Assembly: GCF_001889265.1 (NCBI RefSeq)
Contig: NZ_CP018151.1
Location: 3,162,001 to 3,226,000 of the forward strand
Length of the DNA stretch: 64,000 nucleotides
Origin: Microbacterium sp. 1.5R
Lineage (GTDB): Bacteria; Actinomycetota; Actinomycetes; Actinomycetales; Microbacteriaceae
Direction of reading: 5' to 3'
A program made the translations under genes and the position numbers. Of the stretch, positions 24,754-34,142 are shown piece after piece. A model generated the notes under the pieces. The model was given only the letters and a program-made list of their open reading frames with translations. It was not told where the DNA came from and made no database searches. Positions within the stretch are counted from its first letter, which is position 1. Each line of letters begins with the position of its first letter.

Positions 24754-24984
24754 TCACACCTCCGTGGTCGTGGGCTCGGGGTACTGGAACAGGTCGTCGA
24801 TGCCGACGCCGAATGCCCGGGCGATCTGAAAGGCCAGTTCGAGGGTCGGCGAGTACTTCTCCTGCTCGATCGCGATCAGCGTCTGGCGAGTCACGCCGAC
24901 GCGGCGGGCGAGCTCGGCCTGGGTCAGACCGGCGGCCTCCCGATGCGCACGGATGCGGTTGGAGACGAGCGTCGGCTTGACCAT
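24754..24984 (-). CDS. Small XRE-family helix-turn-helix regulator
   Basis: 76 residues that are almost entirely a Cro/CI helix-turn-helix: [40 protein letters not shown] and [20 protein letters not shown]. This compact type commonly sits next to a small membrane protein. Its ATG overlaps the stop of that gene by 1 bp (TGATG). The operon promoter carries two palindromes suited to a dimeric HTH protein, so autoregulation is likely. Confidence 0.92.
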   Translation of the reverse strand: MVKPTLVSNRIRAHREAAGLTQAELARRVGVTRQTLIAIEQEKYSPTLELAFQIARAFGVGIDDLFQYPEPTTTEV

Positions 24985-25418
24985 CAGACGAGACCCCTTC
25001 GATAGGCCACGACCCGCGCGATCCCGCCCACGATCGTCGCGATCGCGAAGCCCGCGAACATGGCGTGGGCGATCCAGAAGACGTCCGCGTTCATCGCGCA
25101 GAGCAGGATCACGCCGGTGCCCGCGATGGCCACGAACGCCTGCTCGACACGACTCCCCATGCGACCGATGTCCCGATCGCGGATGTCGGACTTGCCCACG
25201 CCCTCGGGGTCACGTGCGCCGGCGATCATGCCCCAGATGATGCTGATCGCGATGGTCACGACGATTCCGCCGCCGATCATCCACAGCATCAGCGGCGGCC
25301 AGTCGACCTCGGTCACGGGACCGCCGGCCGCCTGCTGCAGCACCGCGACGACGTACGCCGTGATGGCGATCAGGCTGACGACGAGACCGACCCAGACGTT
25401 GCGCTCCTCGTAGACCAT
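24984..25418 (-). CDS. Four-helix membrane protein paired with the XRE regulator
   Basis: 144 residues with four hydrophobic stretches: [18 protein letters not shown] (10-27), [20 protein letters not shown] (about 41-61), [16 protein letters not shown] (about 92-107) and [20 protein letters not shown] (about 115-134). A charged loop ([20 protein letters not shown]) separates the two pairs. I do not recognise a catalytic motif. Membrane proteins of this shape next to XRE regulators are widespread but uncharacterised. GGGAGGG precedes the ATG. First gene of the operon. Confidence 0.82.
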   Translation of the reverse strand: MVYEERNVWVGLVVSLIAITAYVVAVLQQAAGGPVTEVDWPPLMLWMIGGGIVVTIAISIIWGMIAGARDPEGVGKSDIRDRDIGRMGSRVEQAFVAIAGTGVILLCAMNADVFWIAHAMFAGFAIATIVGGIARVVAYRRGLV

Positions 25419-25429
25419 GACACCCTCCC

Positions 25430-25493
25430 GTGTAAAAGATTCTTGACACGAGGTTACGCCTGCGGCATCCGCTGTGTCAAGAATTCTTTACAC
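25430..25493 (-). promoter_or_regulatory. Promoter with twin palindromic operators for the membrane protein/XRE operon
   Basis: Two 20-bp sites, 25430-25449 and 25474-25493, share the consensus GTGTMAAGAATTCTTKACAC and are arranged as an inverted repeat of each other. The right site is a near-perfect palindrome (9 of 10 pairs). On the leftward strand the right site supplies the -35 TTGACA, an 18-bp spacer follows, and TAACCT is the -10. The left site lies immediately downstream, over the expected transcription start. Binding at either site would block the promoter. Confidence 0.75.
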
Positions 25494-25506
25494 CGCTCGC
25501 GCGGCG

Positions 25507-28500
25507 TCAGATGACGGAAGCGCTCCAGGCGTCGGGGTTGCCGTAGCGGTGCGCGGTGATCGCGATGGCCTGCTCGTGCACGAAGGGCAGCAGCTCGATG
25601 CGCCCGGCGGAGGTGACCTCGCCGTCGTACACCGCGAGGTCGGGATCGCCGCCGACGGCTGTCGCCAGTGCGCGGTGCAGCGCTGCCACGGAGTCGCGGG
25701 GCCCGACCAGTCGCACCCGGCTCGGTCGCAATTCGTCGTCGAGGGATTCGAGCGTCGTGGACGGCTGCTCGCCGCGCCGCCGCATCCGCTCGATCCACTC
25801 GTCGTCGCTCTCCATGTGGACGATGGCGCCGAGCTCGCCGAGAGCGCGGCGAACCGGCGCCGGAAGACCGACGGGCGTCGACAGCACGAACCGGGCGCCG
25901 GCGCGCACCGCGGCGACGACGACGCGCAGCAGCTCCTGCCAGCCGGCATCCGCGGTGGCTCTGATCGCGACCGGCACCGGGCGGTAGCGGAACAGGTTGC
26001 GCTCGATCCCGAGGTGCGACACGTCGCGCACCTGCCCGAACTCGCGGTCCCAGGCGAGCGCATCCGAGAGCGCAGAACGACGCAGCCACTCGAAGGCCTC
26101 GAAGTCGAGCGACGGCTGCGCTGACTCGATGAGGTCGGTGATGCGCGAGTCCAGCCCGCGCAGATGGAGAGTGCTCGAGACGGTGCCGGACCCGCTCGAC
26201 CGCCAGGATCCGAGTCCGATGAGGTAGTTCGGGCCGCCGGCCTTGGCGCCGGGGCCCACCGAGGAGCGCTTCCACCCGCCGAACGGCTGGCGCTGCACGA
26301 TCGCACCGGTGATGCCCCGGTTCACGTAGAGGTTGCCGGCCTGCACGCGGTCGAGCCAGAGCGCGAGCTCAGCCGGGTCCTGCGTGTGCAGTCCGGCGGT
26401 CAGACCGTACTCGACCGCATTCTGCAGATCGATCGCCCGCTCCAGCGTCGGCGCGTGCATGACGCCGAGCACCGGGCCGAAGAACTCCTCGGTGTGGAAC
26501 CGAGAACCCGGCTGCACTCCCACACGGATGCCGGGTCGCCAGAGGCGCCCCGTGGGGTCGTCGGTCGAGACGGCGGGCTCGATGAGCCACTGCTCGTCGC
26601 CTTCGAGCTCGGTGAGCGCCCACGCGAGCTTGCCCTCGGGTCGCTCGATCACGGGTCCGACCTCGGCGAGCGGATCGGTGGGCCAGCCGACATGCAGCGA
26701 CCGAGTGGCATCGGCCAATTGACGGGCGAAGCGCTGGGAGCGTCCGACGGGTCCGACGAGGATCGCGAGGGAGGCCGCCGAGCACTTCTGCCCCGCGTGC
26801 CCGAAGGCGCTGCGCACCAGATCGGCGACCGCGAGATCGAGATCAGCCGAGGGGGTGATGATCATCGCGTTCTTGCCGCTGGTCTCGGCGAGCAGCGGAA
26901 GTTCGGGGCGCCACGAGCGGAACAGCGCCGCCGTCTCCCACGAACCGGTGAGGATGACCCGATCGACGGACTCGTGCGAGATCAGCTCACGGCCGAGATC
27001 GCCCTCTTCGATGTCGACGAGGGCGAGCACGTCACGGGGAACGCCGACCTCCCAGAGCGTCTCGGCGATGACCGCCGCGCAGCGGCGAGCCTGCGGAGCC
27101 GGCTTGAAGACGACTCCGGAGCCCGCGGCGAGCGCGGCGAGCACGCCGCCCGCGGGGATCGCGAGAGGGAAGTTCCACGGTGGGGTGACGACCGTCACGC
27201 GCGCCGGGTCGAACGTGGCGCCGGCGACGGCATCCAACTCCCGCGCCTTGGCGGCGTAGTAGCGCGCGAAGTCCACGGCCTCGCTGACCTCGACGTCGGC
27301 CTCGGCGAAGACCTTGCCGGTCTCGGAGGCGGCGACCTCGATCAGGTCTCCGCGGCGCCCTTCCAGAGCGGCGGCCGCGCGCAGCAGCACTTCGGCCCGC
27401 TCGGCGGCGGGGCGAGCACCCCAGAGCGCCGCGGCGTCGTGCACGCCCGCGATCGTGGCCTCGAGCGTGTCCGCATCGTCGATCCGGGCGGCCTCGATCG
27501 TCGAGACGCCGAGGGTGGAGTCGTCGATCCGGGCGGTGATCTCGCGGGCCCAGTCCCGGTTGGCCGGAAGCGACGGGTCGCTGTCGGGCGTGTTCGCGAA
27601 GCCCGGCGCGCCGCCGGTCGCCTCATCGATCTCGCGTGGGGCGTAGACCGCGGTCTCCAGGAACGGCCCGGTCGGGTCATCCGATCCGCGCGAGATTCCG
27701 AGCACCGCCTGGGTCAGCCCCTCCTCGGGCGCAGGCGCCACGGGCACGGGCCGCATGGACTCGTGCACGGGTGCGAGTCGGTCCTGGCTGCGCAGCGCCC
27801 CCACCTGCAGCGTCGGGGACGCCGAGCGGTCGACCGCATCGAGGAACCTGTCGCGCTCACGCACGAACAGCGCCTCATCGTCACCGAGGCGGAATGCTGC
27901 GGACAGGAAGTTGTCGCTCGACGCGTTCTCTTCGAGCCGGCGCACCAGGTAGCTGATGGCGACGTCGAACTCGCTCGGCTTCACGACCGGGACATAGAGA
28001 AGCACCTCGCCGACCTCGCGGGAGACGGCCTGCACCTGCCCCTGCGCCATGCCGAGGAGCATCTCGAATTCGATCGGCGGCTGCGAGTTCGCGGCGGTCG
28101 CCGATCCCGGATCGAGAGCGCGGACACCCCGCTCCCCCGCGAGCAGCCACGCATAGGCGATGCCGAACAGGTTGTGACCCGCGATCCCCAGACGCACGGC
28201 GGCGACGTTCTCGGGGCGCAGCGCCCAGTCGAGGCAGCGCAGATAGTTGGCGTCGGTGTCGAGCTTCGTGTCGTACGTCGCCTGCGTCCATCCGTGCATC
28301 CGCGCCTCGACCCGCTCCATCGCGAGGTTGGCTCCCTTGACGAGCCGCACCTTGATGGGGGCGCCGCCGTGGTCGACGCGCTCGCGAGCCCAGGCGGTGA
28401 GCTGCTGCAGCGCCGGCAGGGCGTCGGGCAGATAGGCCTGCAGCACGATGCCGGCCTCGAGACCTTCGAGCCGCGGATCCTCGAGGATGCGTGTGAACAC

Positions 28501-29208
28501 CGCGATCGTCAGATCGAGGTCGCGATACTCCTCCATGTCGAGGTTGATGAAGGTGCGATCCGACGCGGCGGTCAGATACAGCGGAAGGAGTCGCTCGACG
28601 ACCGACTCCACGACCTCGTCGAACGCCCACATCGAGATGTGGCTGACGATCGCCGACACCTTCACCGAGACGTAGTCGACATCGGGACGACGGATCAGCT
28701 CATGGATGCCGTCGAGCCGCCGCTGCGCCTCGGCCTCGCCGAGCACGGCCTCTCCCAGCAGATTGAGGTTGAGTCGTGCGCCCGATTCGCGGATCTTCGC
28801 GATCGCAGGACCGAGCTTGGCCGGTCGGGCGTCGACGACGAGGTGACCGACCATCTCGCGCAGCACCCTGCGGGCGATGGGCACCACGGGGCTCGGCAGC
28901 ATCTGCGCGACTCCGCCGCCGATGCGCACGGCCGACTGCAGGTACCACGGCAGGAACTCGGGCACGATCGGGGCGATGCGGTGAAGCTGGGATGCCGCGG
29001 CGCTGAGGCTCTCGGGGCGCATGACCCCGTCGACGAATCCGAGCGTGAACGGCAGCCCGTTGGCATCCTGCAGCACACCGGCCAGGCGCTCGGCCGCCGG
29101 ATCGACATCGGCGGCCGCGGCCTCGATCACCCAGCGGCGGGCGAGCTCGACCGCACGGTCCGCGAGCGAGACGGATTCGGGATCCGTGGAGGGCATCGGG
29201 TCGGCCAT
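25507..29208 (-). CDS. putA: Bifunctional proline dehydrogenase / glutamate-semialdehyde dehydrogenase
   Basis: 1,233 residues. The N-terminal FAD-dependent proline dehydrogenase barrel (about 90-480) has VSVKVSAIVSHISMW, KVRLVKGANLAMERVEARMH and YVPVVKPSEFDVAISYLVRR. The C-terminal aldehyde dehydrogenase (about 560-1060) has VVTPPWNFPLAIPAGG, LAETSGKNAMIITPSAD and the nucleophile Cys in GHAGQKCSAASLAILVG. Together they oxidise proline to glutamate, channelling the P5C intermediate. There is no N-terminal DNA-binding domain, so unlike enterobacterial PutA it is not its own repressor. About 160 further residues at the end are of the non-catalytic PutA tail type. Confidence 0.96.
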   Translation of the reverse strand: MADPMPSTDPESVSLADRAVELARRWVIEAAAADVDPAAERLAGVLQDANGLPFTLGFVDGVMRPESLSAAASQLHRIAPIVPEFLPWYLQSAVRIGGGVAQMLPSPVVPIARRVLREMVGHLVVDARPAKLGPAIAKIRESGARLNLNLLGEAVLGEAEAQRRLDGIHELIRRPDVDYVSVKVSAIVSHISMWAFDEVVESVVERLLPLYLTAASDRTFINLDMEEYRDLDLTIAVFTRILEDPRLEGLEAGIVLQAYLPDALPALQQLTAWARERVDHGGAPIKVRLVKGANLAMERVEARMHGWTQATYDTKLDTDANYLRCLDWALRPENVAAVRLGIAGHNLFGIAYAWLLAGERGVRALDPGSATAANSQPPIEFEMLLGMAQGQVQAVSREVGEVLLYVPVVKPSEFDVAISYLVRRLEENASSDNFLSAAFRLGDDEALFVRERDRFLDAVDRSASPTLQVGALRSQDRLAPVHESMRPVPVAPAPEEGLTQAVLGISRGSDDPTGPFLETAVYAPREIDEATGGAPGFANTPDSDPSLPANRDWAREITARIDDSTLGVSTIEAARIDDADTLEATIAGVHDAAALWGARPAAERAEVLLRAAAALEGRRGDLIEVAASETGKVFAEADVEVSEAVDFARYYAAKARELDAVAGATFDPARVTVVTPPWNFPLAIPAGGVLAALAAGSGVVFKPAPQARRCAAVIAETLWEVGVPRDVLALVDIEEGDLGRELISHESVDRVILTGSWETAALFRSWRPELPLLAETSGKNAMIITPSADLDLAVADLVRSAFGHAGQKCSAASLAILVGPVGRSQRFARQLADATRSLHVGWPTDPLAEVGPVIERPEGKLAWALTELEGDEQWLIEPAVSTDDPTGRLWRPGIRVGVQPGSRFHTEEFFGPVLGVMHAPTLERAIDLQNAVEYGLTAGLHTQDPAELALWLDRVQAGNLYVNRGITGAIVQRQPFGGWKRSSVGPGAKAGGPNYLIGLGSWRSSGSGTVSSTLHLRGLDSRITDLIESAQPSLDFEAFEWLRRSALSDALAWDREFGQVRDVSHLGIERNLFRYRPVPVAIRATADAGWQELLRVVVAAVRAGARFVLSTPVGLPAPVRRALGELGAIVHMESDDEWIERMRRRGEQPSTTLESLDDELRPSRVRLVGPRDSVAALHRALATAVGGDPDLAVYDGEVTSAGRIELLPFVHEQAIAITAHRYGNPDAWSASVI

Positions 29209-29266
29209 GAGCTCAGCCTAGGACCGCGGTGAGCGCCTGGCCCTGAGCGACGATCGCGTCGTGCGG

Positions 29267-29325
29267 TTCCGGTCGCAGTTCGTGCCGTCGAACGCGCGGG
29301 CGGGCGGCACGAACTGCGACCGGAA
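29267..29325. repeat. 21-bp perfect inverted repeat between an epimerase-like gene and putA
   Basis: Two 21-bp arms (29267-29287 and 29305-29325) are exact reverse complements with a 17-bp GC-rich loop. They begin TTCCGGTCGCAGTTCGTG. It starts 14 bp past the stop of the upstream leftward gene, so it may end that transcript before putA. There is no T run. The 21-17-21 layout and an AACTG core resemble the repeat family at 52202, 54040 and 59274, but the sequence differs. Confidence 0.8.
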
Positions 29326-29338
29326 GAGGTGGAACCGC

Positions 29339-30163
29339 TCAGAGCGCGGCGATCATCTCGTCGTATCCCTCGCGGAAGGTCGGGTAGTCGAGATCGCCGA
29401 GGAACTCCTGCAGCAGATGCCCGTCGAGCACCGTCCCGCCGCCGACCTCGGGGTCGAGGTGCGGCGGCGGCTCGACGCCGAGCCGGGTGGCGATATGCGC
29501 GACCACGTCTCCGAGCAGCACCGGCTCCCGATCGACGGCGTGGATCAGCGGCGGCGCGGAGTCGGCGCGCAGCATCGCCTCGAGCAGCCGCACGAGGTCC
29601 GTCTCGTGGATCCGGTTCGTGCGACGCGTGTGGTCGACCGGTGCCGCCTCTCGCACCCGTCGGATGAGAAAGTCGCGTCCCGGGCCGTAGATGCCGGCGG
29701 GCCGCACGATGCGGGCACCGAACAGCTCCATGGCCAGCTGCTCGCCCTCGACCAGATCGCCGCCTCGCTCGCTCGAGACCCGCGTCGCGTCGCGCTCGGT
29801 CAGCGGTGTCTCGCCGGGACGCCCCTCGAACACGCGCGTCGATGACACGAACACGACCCGCTCAGGCATCGACGGCAGGGCCTTCGCGAGCCCGCGCAGC
29901 GCCGGTGGATAGATCGAGTCGCCCTCGGTGCTGGGCGGCAGCGTGACCACGACCGAGTCGAAGGCCGGAAGGTCGCGGTCGAGCGGATGCCGCAGATCCG
30001 CCTCGATCGTCGGGAAGGGCAGCTCCCCCGCACTCCGGCGCATGGCCGTGACCTGCGCGCCCTGCTCGACGAGCCGCTCGCCGAGTCGCACGCCGAGTTT
30101 GCCGCATCCCACCAGCAGCACCGAGCCCGGTGCGCGCGTCTCGAGACCCCACGGATCGGTCAC
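29339..30163 (-). CDS. NAD(P)-binding epimerase-like protein (YeeZ-type extended SDR)
   Basis: 274 residues with an N-terminal dinucleotide-binding motif VLLVGCGKLGVRLGERL and the extended-SDR features VVFVSSTRVFEGRPG and RIVRPAGIYGPGRDFLIRR. The usual catalytic YxxxK is not clear in its place, as in other YeeZ-like proteins. The GCGKLG form of the glycine motif is typical of that subgroup. Substrate unknown. The stop of the thioesterase gene lies only 4 bp upstream of its start, so the two are probably cotranscribed. Confidence 0.8.
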   Translation of the reverse strand: MTDPWGLETRAPGSVLLVGCGKLGVRLGERLVEQGAQVTAMRRSAGELPFPTIEADLRHPLDRDLPAFDSVVVTLPPSTEGDSIYPPALRGLAKALPSMPERVVFVSSTRVFEGRPGETPLTERDATRVSSERGGDLVEGEQLAMELFGARIVRPAGIYGPGRDFLIRRVREAAPVDHTRRTNRIHETDLVRLLEAMLRADSAPPLIHAVDREPVLLGDVVAHIATRLGVEPPPHLDPEVGGGTVLDGHLLQEFLGDLDYPTFREGYDEMIAAL

Positions 30164-30167
30164 GGGG

Positions 30168-30734
30168 TCAGTTCCACACGCTCGGCGCGGAGGTGCGCAC
30201 GGGAGGCAGAGCGGATGCCGCGGCCCAGTCGTGCACCCACGGATCGATCTCGGGCACGCCCTCGGGCTTGCCCACTGCGGCGAACAGCTCTTCGTTGCTG
30301 ACCGTGCCTCCGGTGCGGCGCAGCATCCGCGAGCGCACGATCACCCGCGCGTAGATCTCGCCGCCGACGACGGCTCGGTGCTCGAGGAACACGGCCTTGT
30401 CGTCGTGTCCGATGAACCGGGACTCCACCTCGAACCGCTGCCAGAGCTGCAGGGACTTGCGGAAGGTGACGGTCTCGCTCGACACGACGGCGTACCAGCC
30501 GCGCTCGTTCATCGCGTCGAACAGCCCCGTGCGGATCAGCAGGTCCCAGCGACCGAGGTCGAACAGCGACAGGTAGCGACCGTTGTTCATGTGGCGCAGG
30601 ATGTCGATGTCGGTGGGGAGCGTCGTCAGTGTGATGCTGCTGACGGAGCCCGCGTCGAGGGTCTTGCCTCGCCGCACGCGGCGACGGGCGGAGAGGATCA
30701 CGAGGAGAGTGCGCCAGATCACGTTCACGAGCAC
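30168..30734 (-). CDS. Hotdog-fold acyl-CoA thioesterase-like protein
   Basis: About 188 residues. The segment TDIDILRHMNNGRYLSLFDL is the signature of 4HBT-type thioesterases, followed by GLFDAMNERGWYAVVSSETV and TFRKSLQLWQRFEVESRFIG. A hydrophobic N-terminus (VNVIWRTLLVILSARRR) is common in this subgroup. GTG codons at 30734, 30728 and 30722 are candidate starts; longer readings toward 30887 run into the divergent GNAT promoter and gene. Substrate is not predictable from sequence. Confidence 0.8.
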   Translation of the reverse strand: MLVNVIWRTLLVILSARRRVRRGKTLDAGSVSSITLTTLPTDIDILRHMNNGRYLSLFDLGRWDLLIRTGLFDAMNERGWYAVVSSETVTFRKSLQLWQRFEVESRFIGHDDKAVFLEHRAVVGGEIYARVIVRSRMLRRTGGTVSNEELFAAVGKPEGVPEIDPWVHDWAAASALPPVRTSAPSVWN

Positions 30735-30858
30735 TGATCGTAGCCAGCGACGAACGATTCGCGAACATCGTTGTGCGATGTCTCCAGCGGCATATCGGTG
30801 CTGCGGGAACGCTTCCGTTCGATTTCCTCTTCGCGGACCCCGCGCGTAGAGTCGCGAT

Positions 30859-31365
30859 ATGAGCGCCGAAGCCCAGCCTGAAGTCATCGTCCGTCCGGTC
30901 CGTGATGTGGATGCGGAAGCCCTGGGTCGCGTGCACGCGCAGTGCTGGCACGAGACCTACGACCACCTGATCAGCAAGGCAGCCCTCGAGAAGGTCTCTC
31001 CCCGCCGCATGGCCGAGCTGTGGACGCACTGGGCCTCGCAGGGCCCCGAGTTCACCATGCGCGCCGCGCTCGTCGACGGAGAGATCGTCGGGTTCGTCGG
31101 CTCCGGCCCCGCTCGCGACAAGGACGCCCCGGCGTTCCGCGAGCTGTACTTCATCTACCTGCTCGACGCGTATCACTCCACGGGCATCGGCCAGAAGCTG
31201 TTCGACGCCGCCGTCGAGAAGGACGAACCTCTCTACCTGTGGGTCGCGGAGGACAACCCCCGCGCCCACCGCTTCTACACGCGCAACGGATTCACGCTCG
31301 ACGGCGCGAGCCACACCGAGCCGTTCCTCGGCGAGACGCTGACCGAGGTGCGCTTCGTGCGCTGA
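30859..31365 (+). CDS. GNAT family N-acetyltransferase
   Basis: 168 residues. The N-terminal IVRPVRDVDAEALGRVHAQC and the acetyl-CoA site ELYFIYLLDAYHSTGIGQKL (motif A, with the Q/RxxGxG/A-like pattern) are followed by LYLWVAEDNPRAHRFYTRNG, a standard GNAT motif B. Acceptor unknown. The -10-like TAGAGT at 30847-30852 lies 6 bp before the ATG and no ribosome-binding site is present, so the transcript is probably leaderless. A strong terminator follows the stop. Confidence 0.9.
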   Translation: MSAEAQPEVIVRPVRDVDAEALGRVHAQCWHETYDHLISKAALEKVSPRRMAELWTHWASQGPEFTMRAALVDGEIVGFVGSGPARDKDAPAFRELYFIYLLDAYHSTGIGQKLFDAAVEKDEPLYLWVAEDNPRAHRFYTRNGFTLDGASHTEPFLGETLTEVRFVR

Positions 31366-31404
31366 GCCCGCGCCTCGTGGCCCTCGCGCTCACGTTTTCG
31401 CATG

Positions 31405-31435
31405 AACGGCCCCCTGCCTCAGGCAGGGGGCCGTT
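31405..31435. terminator. Bidirectional terminator between GNAT and cytochrome-b-like genes
   Basis: A perfect 15-bp inverted repeat (AACGGCCCCCTGCCT and its complement) with a minimal loop, followed by TTT on the right and preceded by AA-rich bases on the left. It lies 40 bp after the GNAT stop and 41 bp before the end of the convergent gene, serving both. Confidence 0.92.
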
Positions 31436-31475
31436 TCGCTGCGTCGGAAGCAGTCTGGGCTGAATCGTGGACGGG

Positions 31476-33167
31476 TCAACGTCCGGAGACGGTGCCGAAC
31501 AGCTTCGCGATCGGGGCGATGACGAGCGGCCGGGCGGCGACCCAGCCGAGGGCGATCACCACGAGGGATGCCACGAAGACCCAGAACCCGGTCCAGCCGA
31601 CGGCGTCCGAGGAGGCGTACATGTGGTTGAGGTTGCGCAGGAACCCGGTGAGGAACACCAGCGCGACGTGTCCGATGATGAACACCACGAAGTAGATCAT
31701 GATCGGGAAGTGCAGCGCGCGGGCCCACTCGATCGGGTAGGCCTTCGAGAGACGCTCGGCCTTCTTCGGCCACATCCCCGACATGCGGAACCCGGTCGCC
31801 GCCGCCAAGGGAGCCGCGATGAACACCGTGACGAAGTAGGCCAGCTGCTGCAGGCTGTTGTAGTTCACCCAGCCGTGTTCAGTCGGCCAGTCGAACGACA
31901 CGTACTGCAGCGCGGCCGACAGCGCGTTAGGGATGACCTCCCAGCTCGTCGGCACGATGCGCGCCCAGTGTCCGGTGACGAACAGCAGCACCACGAAGAT
32001 CACGCCGTTCACGAGCCAGAGGATGTCGAGCGCCTGGTGGAACCAGATCGTCAGGCTGACCTTGCCCTTGGGATCGTTGCGCGGGGTCCAGAACGCGGTC
32101 GGGCGCTTCTCGTTGCGGATGCGGAGGCCCGACCGGATGATGAGCACCATCAGGAACACGTTGAAGAAGTGCGCCCAGTTGGTCCACGGGGCGAACCCCG
32201 GTTCGACGGCGACGGCCGGCTCGTATTCGCCGGGGAACGCGGCGAGGAAGTCCTGCATGAACGGGAAGCTCAGCAGCGCCCGCACGAACGCCACGGCAGC
32301 GGCCGCCAGGATGCCGAGAGCCGCGGCGCCCAGAAGGACGGCGATCGCCTGGGTCCAGGTCGGCCGAGGTCGGTCGGATGCCGGAGCGGTCGCCGTGACG
32401 TGCCGAGGCGCACTGCCGTTCCAGACGGTGCGGGGAGCGGGCAGCGGGATCGAAGGATCCCCGAGCGCGAACGCGGCGGCGGTGGCGACGGCCGTGGTGG
32501 GTGCGGATGCCGGAGCGGCGGCCGGTGCGGATGCCGCGACCTCGGGGGCTGCATCAGCGGAGGCATGGGCATCCGCGGCAGCCGGGGCGTCCGCGGCAGC
32601 CGGGGCATCGACGGCGATGGAGGAGGCCGCGTCCGAGGCGACTGCGATCAGCGGAACGGTATCCGCCGGGGGCCAGGGATCTCCGCCGGCGACTCGCGGC
32701 AGACCGCGACGCACGGATCCCGTCTGCGCGACGACCGGGGCCGACTCAGGCGTCGGCTCGTCGAGCGTGGACGGCCAGGCGGACCGGGTCGGCACGTCTG
32801 CCGCGGCGTCGGTGGCAGCATCCGCCGGCTCCGGCGTCGAAGACGATGTCCGCGCCGCGGCAGCGCCTGCGACAGCCGCCACGCTCGCGGGAGGCCACGG
32901 TTCGCCGCCCGGCGTGCGCGGAAGGCCTCGGCGAAGGGACGCGCCACTCGCCGCAGACGGCACCGCGTGCTCGACGACCGAGGACTCGGGCTCCGGCACG
33001 GCAGCCGCCGGGGCGGCCTCCTCCGACTCATCGAGCGAGGTCGACGGCGCCGAGAGCGGCGATGCGTACTCGGCATCCGCAGGCGCCTCAACGGCGATGT
33101 CGCCGGGAGGCCACGGCTCGCCGCCGGGAACGCGCGGGAGCCCGCGCCTGAGCATCCGCGTCGCCAT
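31476..33167 (-). CDS. Cytochrome b/b6-domain membrane protein with a repeat-bearing N-terminal extension
   Basis: 563 residues in two parts. Residues 1-250 are Ala/Pro/Asp-rich, probably disordered, and carry three copies of a motif R-R-G-L-P-R-x-x-G-G-[ED]-P-W-P-P at about 7-21, 78-92 and 152-166. Residues about 262-563 have roughly six membrane helices with histidines suited to b-heme ligation ([39 protein letters not shown]). The function of the motif is unknown to me. etfA lies 2 bp upstream on the same strand, so this protein may pass electrons between electron-transfer flavoprotein and the membrane chain. That link is inference. Confidence 0.75.
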   Translation of the reverse strand: MATRMLRRGLPRVPGGEPWPPGDIAVEAPADAEYASPLSAPSTSLDESEEAAPAAAVPEPESSVVEHAVPSAASGASLRRGLPRTPGGEPWPPASVAAVAGAAAARTSSSTPEPADAATDAAADVPTRSAWPSTLDEPTPESAPVVAQTGSVRRGLPRVAGGDPWPPADTVPLIAVASDAASSIAVDAPAAADAPAAADAHASADAAPEVAASAPAAAPASAPTTAVATAAAFALGDPSIPLPAPRTVWNGSAPRHVTATAPASDRPRPTWTQAIAVLLGAAALGILAAAAVAFVRALLSFPFMQDFLAAFPGEYEPAVAVEPGFAPWTNWAHFFNVFLMVLIIRSGLRIRNEKRPTAFWTPRNDPKGKVSLTIWFHQALDILWLVNGVIFVVLLFVTGHWARIVPTSWEVIPNALSAALQYVSFDWPTEHGWVNYNSLQQLAYFVTVFIAAPLAAATGFRMSGMWPKKAERLSKAYPIEWARALHFPIMIYFVVFIIGHVALVFLTGFLRNLNHMYASSDAVGWTGFWVFVASLVVIALGWVAARPLVIAPIAKLFGTVSGR

Positions 33168-33169
33168 GG

Positions 33170-34141
33170 CTACTTCTTCCGCGCCTCGAGGGCCGCGATC
33201 ACCTGCGGGACGATCGTGAACAGATCGCCGACGATGCCGAAGTCGGCGACGTCGAAGATCGGCGCCTCGCCGTCCTTGTTGATCGCGACGATGTTCTTCG
33301 CCGTCTGCATGCCCGCGCGATGCTGGATCGCACCCGAGATGCCGAGGGCGACATACAGCTGCGGCGAGAGCGAGACGCCCGTCTGACCGACCTGATGCGA
33401 CTGGGGGATGTAGCCGGCGTCGACCGCCGCGCGCGAGGCGCCGACCGCTGCGCCGAGAGCGTCGGCGAGCTCTTCGACGAGCACGAACTTCTCCTTCGAG
33501 GCGAGGCCGCGACCACCCGAGACGACCCGCGTGGCGCCGCGGAGCTCAGGCCGCGTCGACGTGGACTCGACGGCCTCGACCGCGCCGACGGTCGCCCCGA
33601 CGGTGCCGGATGCCGACACGGAGAGCGCGTCGATCGTCGGCGACTCCACCGCCTCGGCTCGCGCGTCGACCGCGCCCTGACGCACCGTGATGACCGGTGC
33701 GCCGAACGTGGGAGCCGAGTCGGTGAGGTACGCGCCTCCGTAGACGGAGTGGTGGGCGACGATGCCCTCGTCATCCCTCGAGACGCCGACGGCGTCGACC
33801 GACAGCGCCAGCTTCGCGCGCACGGCGAACCTCCCGGCGACATCGCGTCCGCTGATCGAGTTCGAGATCAGCACAGCATCCGGCCGCACCTGCTCGAAGG
33901 CCGCGTGCAGTGCATCGACGATCGGCACGGTGAGCACTGACGGGTCGCCGTCGGCCGTGAGCACGACCGACGCTCCGGCCGCGGCGACCTGAGCCGCCGC
34001 GTCTGCGGACCCTCCGACGACGAGCGCGACCGGAGCGCCGACGGTCGAGGCCGCGCCGATCAGTGCCGCCGTGCTGCTGGCGGGGTTGCCCGCGGGGTCG
34101 AGGTCGACGAGGACGAGGATGGGGTTCTCGGGGTAGGTCAT
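33170..34141 (-). CDS. etfA: Electron transfer flavoprotein subunit alpha
   Basis: 323 residues. The C-terminal FAD-binding domain is clear: [53 protein letters not shown] and [20 protein letters not shown]. With the beta subunit it carries electrons from acyl-CoA dehydrogenases to the quinone pool. The start [14 protein letters not shown] lies 1 bp past the etfB stop; an upstream in-frame ATG at 34201 lies inside etfB and is rejected. Confidence 0.95.
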   Translation of the reverse strand: MTYPENPILVLVDLDPAGNPASSTAALIGAASTVGAPVALVVGGSADAAAQVAAAGASVVLTADGDPSVLTVPIVDALHAAFEQVRPDAVLISNSISGRDVAGRFAVRAKLALSVDAVGVSRDDEGIVAHHSVYGGAYLTDSAPTFGAPVITVRQGAVDARAEAVESPTIDALSVSASGTVGATVGAVEAVESTSTRPELRGATRVVSGGRGLASKEKFVLVEELADALGAAVGASRAAVDAGYIPQSHQVGQTGVSLSPQLYVALGISGAIQHRAGMQTAKNIVAINKDGEAPIFDVADFGIVGDLFTIVPQVIAALEARKK

Positions 34142-34142
34142 G

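Noticed and set aside
26164..29232. A 1,022-codon frame antisense to putA, and similar long antisense frames opposite araB/araA (55443-58484) and mmsA (39518-41122)
   Set aside because: Composition is dominated by Arg, Gly, Asp and Glu from reverse-strand reading; no start signals or domains.
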